From contig CAYHXO010000008.1 in the NCBI GenBank assembly GCA_964360635.1, forward strand, positions 1 through 64,000: a stretch of 64,000 bases of DNA, given 5' to 3'. Positions 61,116 through 64,000 of this stretch are shown here, piece by piece. The notes under the pieces were generated by a model. It had not been told where the DNA came from. It saw only the letters and a program-made list of their open reading frames with translations, and made no database searches. A program made the translations under genes and the position numbers. The stretch comes from CALRGE01 sp964360635 (GTDB lineage Bacteria > Patescibacteriota > Gracilibacteria > UBA1369 > 2-02-FULL-48-14). The stretch's first letter is position 1; each line of letters opens with the position of its first letter.

Positions 61116-61942
61116 AAAAATTTTGGATCGTAGGGCATCCACTTTCTTTCTGTCTCTGTACACCTGTTTCTAACGGTGCATTTAAAGAACTTGCTTTCGA
61201 TGCTGAGTTCGAAACTCACGATGTCGCTCCGGATGACCTACATCTCGTGATGGAAAAAATTCGCTCAGGTGAGCTTGCTGGTGCAGTTACAACCATGCCA
61301 CATAAAACTCCCGCACTAGAATTGTTGGATGAAAGTACTGATGAGGCAAAAGCAATTAACGCGGTTAATCTTGTGCTGGGTCACTCACCGAATGGTGAGC
61401 TTCCCTATAAGTTAAAAGGTTACAACACAGATTGGCTTGGTGCTCTCGGCGCAGTTAAATCTCTAATTCCAGAGCTTAAAGGAAAACACATTTTAGTACT
61501 TGGAGCTGGTGGAGCAGCTCGAGCAGCGGCTTACGCTTTTCACAAAGAAGGTGCGAATGTTTCAATTTGGAATCGAACGTCTGAACGAGCAAAAGCTTTT
61601 GCCGAAAAAATGCAAATTACACAGATTCCGGACATGCGAAAATGGGACGGAGAACCAGATATAATTATTAACGCAACTTCAGCCAGTTATCAGCCAAGCC
61701 AATCAACTCTTGTACCATTTCCACTCTGGAAAAATGTACAATTGGCAATGGATGCGGTTTACGGTAAAACCAGCCTTTTCCTTGAAGAAGCAAATGCTGC
61801 CAAAGTAAAACATATCATTTCCGGAGATGTTTGGTTCTTAAATCAAGCGGCACCACTTTTGGAAATAATTACGGGAAAGAAAGCGCCCTTGGAGCTGATG
61901 AAAAAACTCACAGACGAGGCCGTGGATATTATAAAATCCTAG
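61112..61942 (+). CDS. aroE: AroE-family shikimate dehydrogenase homologue with altered substrate site
   Basis: A 276-residue shikimate-dehydrogenase-fold protein. The NADP-binding motif GAGGAARAAA is at 131-140. Catalytic Lys65 and Asp107 (in NTDW) are present, matching Lys65 and Asp102 of E. coli AroE. The two serines that bind the shikimate carboxylate (Ser14 and Ser16 in E. coli) are both cysteine here (C14, C16 in SFCLCTP). The NVT motif reads AVTTMPHK. The fold and catalytic pair argue for dehydrogenase activity; the binding site suggests a changed substrate. No other aromatic-pathway gene is nearby. Confidence 0.8.
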   Translation: MKKFWIVGHPLSFCLCTPVSNGAFKELAFDAEFETHDVAPDDLHLVMEKIRSGELAGAVTTMPHKTPALELLDESTDEAKAINAVNLVLGHSPNGELPYKLKGYNTDWLGALGAVKSLIPELKGKHILVLGAGGAARAAAYAFHKEGANVSIWNRTSERAKAFAEKMQITQIPDMRKWDGEPDIIINATSASYQPSQSTLVPFPLWKNVQLAMDAVYGKTSLFLEEANAAKVKHIISGDVWFLNQAAPLLEIITGKKAPLELMKKLTDEAVDIIKS

Positions 61943-61964
61943 CTAGTTTTTTGTAGTTGAGTTG

Positions 61965-61979
61965 GTGACAAAATGTCAC
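61965..61979. repeat. 15-bp palindrome before the BRO-N gene
   Basis: GTGACA-AAA-TGTCAC, perfect 6-bp arms. The TGACA and TGTCA pieces resemble the half-sites of the inverted repeat 35 bp downstream, so both may bind one regulator. Confidence 0.45.
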
Positions 61980-62012
61980 GAGTTGAACCTACTAAGTTTT
62001 TGATAGAGATAA

Positions 62013-62036
62013 CTGTTGTCAGCCCTTCGACAACAG
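62013..62036. promoter_or_regulatory. Inverted repeat CTGTTGTC-N8-GACAACAG, putative operator (copy 2)
   Basis: Perfect 8-bp arms around 8 bp. The inner GTTGTC-N8-GACAAC (62015-62034) is the same as at 52989-53008, with identical spacing and an A after the first arm. It lies 84 bp before the BRO-N ATG. Confidence 0.6.
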
Positions 62037-62119
62037 GAAATTGATCTGTTAAATGGAATCCTTATTTGTCATATTCCAATTTGGAAATCAAAATCTCAAC
62101 GTATTTTATAAAAATTATT

Positions 62120-62977
62120 ATGACAACAAAAATTGCTTTGTTCGGCGGGAAGAAAATTAGAAAAACTATGCATCAAGATGAGTGGTGGTTCTCGATTGTT
62201 GATGTTATCGAAGTATTAACAGATAGCGCAAAACCGAGTGTTTATTGGAGTGTCATGAAGGCTCGTGTTAAAAATGAAGAGGGATCCCAGTTGTTTACAA
62301 TTTGTAAACAACTCAAACTTGAAGCTTTGGATGGCAAAAAATATGAAACCGACTGTGCCAACACCGAAGGCATCTTCCGCATTATTCAATCAATTCCTTC
62401 TCCAAAAGCTGAACCTTTCAAACGTTGGCTGGCTAAAGTTGGATATGAGCGTGTGCAAGAAATAGAAAATCCTGAACTTAGCGCAAATCGAACTCGAGCC
62501 ATCTACAAAGCCAAAGGATACAGCGATGACTGGATAGAAAAAAGAATTCGCGGAATCGCCATCAGAGAAGAATTAACAGATGAATGGAGAAATCGTGGAG
62601 CCGCATTCGACGATTACGAAATTCTAACTGCAGAGATTTCCAAAGCGACTTTTGGAGTAACTCCTCGTTCATACAAAAAAATGAAAGGCCTCAAGCGCGA
62701 AAATCTTAGAGATCACATGAATGATTTTGAACTAATTTTCAATATGCTTGGTGAGCGTTCCACAACAGAAATTCATCGAAGTGAAAATTCGAAAGGTGTA
62801 CCAAAATTACAAGAAGACGCAAAATTCGGAGGTGACATTGCCGGCGGTGCAAGAAAAAAGCTTGAACAAAGACTCGGGCGATCAATAATATCGACAGAAA
62901 ATTTCCTTAAAGGTCTTCAAAAGCATTCTCCCGAATCAAAAATTCCCAAGCAAATAAAGCCACAGCGGAAACAATAA
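62120..62977 (+). CDS. BRO-N domain protein (phage antirepressor/DinD-like)
   Basis: A 285-residue protein. The N-terminal half is a BRO-N domain (DEWWFSIVDVIEVLTDS, SVYWSVMKARV and FRIIQSIPSPKAEPFKRWLA), as in phage antirepressors and the DNA-damage protein DinD. The C-terminal half, with AFDDYEILTAEISKATFG and LGERSTTEIHRS, matches the chromosomal branch seen widely in bacteria. ATG 62120 gives MTTKIALFGGKK; a longer TTG-started frame exists but looks unlikely. No phage genes are nearby, so this is a resident regulator rather than a prophage. It overlaps the convergent lspA by 71 bp. Confidence 0.82.
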   Translation: MTTKIALFGGKKIRKTMHQDEWWFSIVDVIEVLTDSAKPSVYWSVMKARVKNEEGSQLFTICKQLKLEALDGKKYETDCANTEGIFRIIQSIPSPKAEPFKRWLAKVGYERVQEIENPELSANRTRAIYKAKGYSDDWIEKRIRGIAIREELTDEWRNRGAAFDDYEILTAEISKATFGVTPRSYKKMKGLKRENLRDHMNDFELIFNMLGERSTTEIHRSENSKGVPKLQEDAKFGGDIAGGARKKLEQRLGRSIISTENFLKGLQKHSPESKIPKQIKPQRKQ

Positions 62978-63380
62978 ATACGTCGGCTAAATTGAATGTT
63001 GGCCACCAATAAACTTTCAAAAAATCAACAACATATCCAAGTCGGAATCTATCAATTGTATTTCCAATTGCGCCAGCCAAAAGCAAAGCTAAACCTGTTA
63101 AATGCCAGTGATCACGCCATAATTTATTTTCAATTACAAGCCAAACTCCAAGCCCAAAAACCGCGATAGTTAAAACCCATATCATCCAAATTGGTAAGTT
63201 TAATCCAAACACAATTCCGTCATTGTAAGACAAAGCCATTCCAATATTTTGATCATTTATTGAGTCCAAATTTTTAACTGCCCACCATTTTGAAATTTGA
63301 TCTGCACCAAATAAAACCAAAAAAAGCGGACCGAAAAATTTCCAAATTCTATCCAATTCCGGCGACCTCGCAAATTTCAT
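62907..63380 (-). CDS. lspA: Lipoprotein signal peptidase II
   Basis: Aspartic membrane protease that removes signal peptides from lipidated prolipoproteins. Four helices are visible; AGAIGNTIDRFRLGYVVDFL and PTFNLADVFI hold the two catalytic aspartates. ATG 63378-63380 gives 157 residues, the usual length. An ATG at 63414-63416 would give 169. A much longer frame to 63665 is only the antisense of the next gene. The last 71 bp lie opposite the BRO-N C-terminus. Identity is confident, start fairly so. Confidence 0.93.
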   Translation of the reverse strand: MKFARSPELDRIWKFFGPLFLVLFGADQISKWWAVKNLDSINDQNIGMALSYNDGIVFGLNLPIWMIWVLTIAVFGLGVWLVIENKLWRDHWHLTGLALLLAGAIGNTIDRFRLGYVVDFLKVYWWPTFNLADVFIVSAVALFAWEFLIRENAFEDL

Positions 63381-63438
63381 AATATTTCGTTTACATTCCC
63401 ACCATATAAGACCCATAAAATTTCGCAAACTTTCAGGG

Positions 63439-63467
63439 TTGACCAAAACGCCATAATACTGTATACT
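63439..63467 (+). promoter_or_regulatory. Promoter for the gene at 63490
   Basis: TTGACC at 63439-63444 and TATACT at 63462-63467, spacer 17 bp, giving a leader of about 16 bases. A second -10, TATAAT at 63480-63485, ends 4 bp before the ATG. Confidence 0.6.
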
Positions 63468-63489
63468 TTTATATTGAAATATAATCACT

Positions 63490-64000
63490 ATGGCAAATCC
63501 TATAACAGCATCAGATATCGACGACGTAAAGCCTGATCCAGCCGACGCTGGAACTGACTCTGGTTCCGAACCAGAGTCTGAGGCTGGCTTCGAAGACGAA
63601 GAGCCAACTTTAGCTGGTGACAAAGGTGAAAAACCAGAATCAAAAAAACCATCATTGTTGGACAACGCTCGTGATGCTGTTAAATCAGGTGTTAAGAATG
63701 TTTATTCAAAAGTTAAAGATGCAAACGATGGAAGAGTAAAAGAGAATGAGAGAATAAAGAAAGAATATGATGCAAGGCGTGCAGCAATTGAGGAAGCAAA
63801 TAAGTTGGTTAATGACGGTGAAATTAATAATGAGCCTAATGAATACAGAAGAAAAGAAAAAATGAGAGAAATTATAAGCCGTAGATTAAGTTCGACAGGC
63901 GTTAATGTAAAATTTATTGATGAAGCGATTGAATCAGCTATAAAAGCAAAAAAAATTAGAGATGATAAAGAAAAGAAAGAAAGTGACATTGCGATTGATA
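63490..64000 (+). CDS. Charged, coiled-coil-like protein of unknown function (cut by window edge)
   Basis: A frame open from ATG 63490 to the end of the window, at least 170 residues. The first 55 are acidic and low in complexity (many Asp, Glu, Ser, Pro). From about residue 56 the protein becomes lysine- and glutamate-rich and predicted helical (DNARDAVKSGVKNVYSK, then ERIKKEYDARRAAIEEA), as in a coiled coil. No signal peptide or membrane helix in this part. I do not recognise a family. The good promoter and absence of stops support a real gene. It diverges from lspA. Confidence 0.7.
   Translation, partial: MANPITASDIDDVKPDPADAGTDSGSEPESEAGFEDEEPTLAGDKGEKPESKKPSLLDNARDAVKSGVKNVYSKVKDANDGRVKENERIKKEYDARRAAIEEANKLVNDGEINNEPNEYRRKEKMREIISRRLSSTGVNVKFIDEAIESAIKAKKIRDDKEKKESDIAID

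Larger units (their letters stand above)
61943..62119. other. 177-bp intergenic region with two inverted repeats
   Basis: Contains a perfect GTGACA-AAA-TGTCAC palindrome (61965-61979) and the CTGTTGTC-N8-GACAACAG inverted repeat (62013-62036). No gene is evident. TATAAA at 62107-62112 lies 7 bp before the ATG of the BRO-N gene and is its likely -10 box; the -35 is unclear. Confidence 0.65.

Noticed and set aside
61943..61960. Intrinsic terminator after aroE
   Set aside because: CTAGCTAG followed by a T-run is self-complementary but cannot form a stem with a loop of useful size.
63381..63665. N-terminal extension of lspA
   Set aside because: The extra 95 residues are the antisense of the acidic start of the gene at 63490 and have low complexity. 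LspA is complete from the ATG at 63378-63380.
1..64000. UGA recoded as glycine or tryptophan (as in Gracilibacteria or mollicutes)
   Set aside because: Many genes, such as gmd, end cleanly at TGA and overlap the next ATG as ATGA. No conserved gene needs TGA to be read through.
1..64000. CRISPR arrays, tRNA or rRNA genes, insertion sequences
   Set aside because: No regularly spaced repeats, no recognisable tRNA or rRNA segments and no transposase-like frames were found on either strand.

Overview
The window is almost wholly one large surface-glycan biosynthesis locus, about 58 kb long, flanked by housekeeping genes. It holds roughly 60 protein genes on both strands and no recognisable rRNA, tRNA, CRISPR array or transposase. 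The DNA is AT-rich. Genes are packed tightly, often with 4-bp ATGA overlaps or gaps of 1-10 bp, and TGA is an ordinary stop codon. Shine-Dalgarno motifs are rarely visible, and many promoter -10 boxes lie only 4-12 bp before the start codon, which suggests leaderless or nearly leaderless mRNAs. Taken together this fits a small-genome bacterium, possibly of the Candidate Phyla Radiation (Patescibacteria, perhaps Peregrinibacteria-like). That placement is inference only; no marker gene here settles it.

Region by region. (1) 1-1433: ahcY (partial) and metK, the S-adenosylmethionine cycle. (2) 1488-22382: a Wzx-type flippase, a KpsS/LipB-like capsule protein and a pseudaminic-acid-type nonulosonate module: PseB (4570), a candidate PseG/PseH substitute (6143), PseI (11937), PseC (19679) and two SpsF-type cytidylyltransferases (15242 and 18960). 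Interleaved are a DegT aminotransferase, two MocA-type oxidoreductases, a PIG-L deacetylase, an inositol-phosphatase-like enzyme, a DUF218 protein, an ATP-grasp enzyme, a class III aminotransferase and methyltransferases. UDP-xylose synthase closes the block. (3) 22403-33359: a GtrA protein, three consecutive methyltransferases, a GT2, an asparagine-synthase-type amidotransferase, a multi-spanning membrane protein, a nucleotide-sugar dehydrogenase, an epimerase and a GT4. (4) 33456-37203: UDP-glucose dehydrogenase, a small serine hydrolase and two epimerases (UDP-glucuronate type and GalE/WbpP type). (5) 37254-45322: a small unknown protein, GDP-mannose 4,6-dehydratase, a DegT-fold protein with His in place of the PLP lysine (ColD-like), another SDR, a dolichol-phosphate-mannose-synthase-like GT2, a second AsnB and a GT-C membrane protein. 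(6) 45264-58523: five separate GT4 genes, one further GT4 fused to a polysaccharide deacetylase, a methyltransferase, GtrA, a CDP-paratose-2-epimerase-type SDR, an alpha/beta hydrolase, a ribbon-helix-helix protein, a FemAB-like acyltransferase and a divergent DegT protein. (7) 58544-64000: DUF1385 (YqhQ-like), YfiH/PgeF, a membrane-anchored amidohydrolase-like protein, an AroE homologue, a BRO-N protein, LspA and the start of a charged protein.

How it fits together (inference): the locus would supply CMP-nonulosonate, UDP-uronic acids, UDP-xylose, GDP-deoxy sugars and possibly uronamides. These would be joined by GT2 and GT4 enzymes, decorated by at least eight methyltransferases and several acyltransferases, and moved across the membrane by the flippase and the GT-C/GtrA proteins. 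No Wzy with a clear signature, no initiating phosphoglycosyltransferase and no export ABC transporter are visible, so the system is probably completed elsewhere. The points most worth a second look are the His-for-Lys DegT protein beside Gmd, the SpsF-MocA fusion module, an inverted-repeat operator shared by two regulator-like genes 9 kb apart, the leaderless promoters, and an AroE homologue with Cys at both substrate-binding Ser positions.
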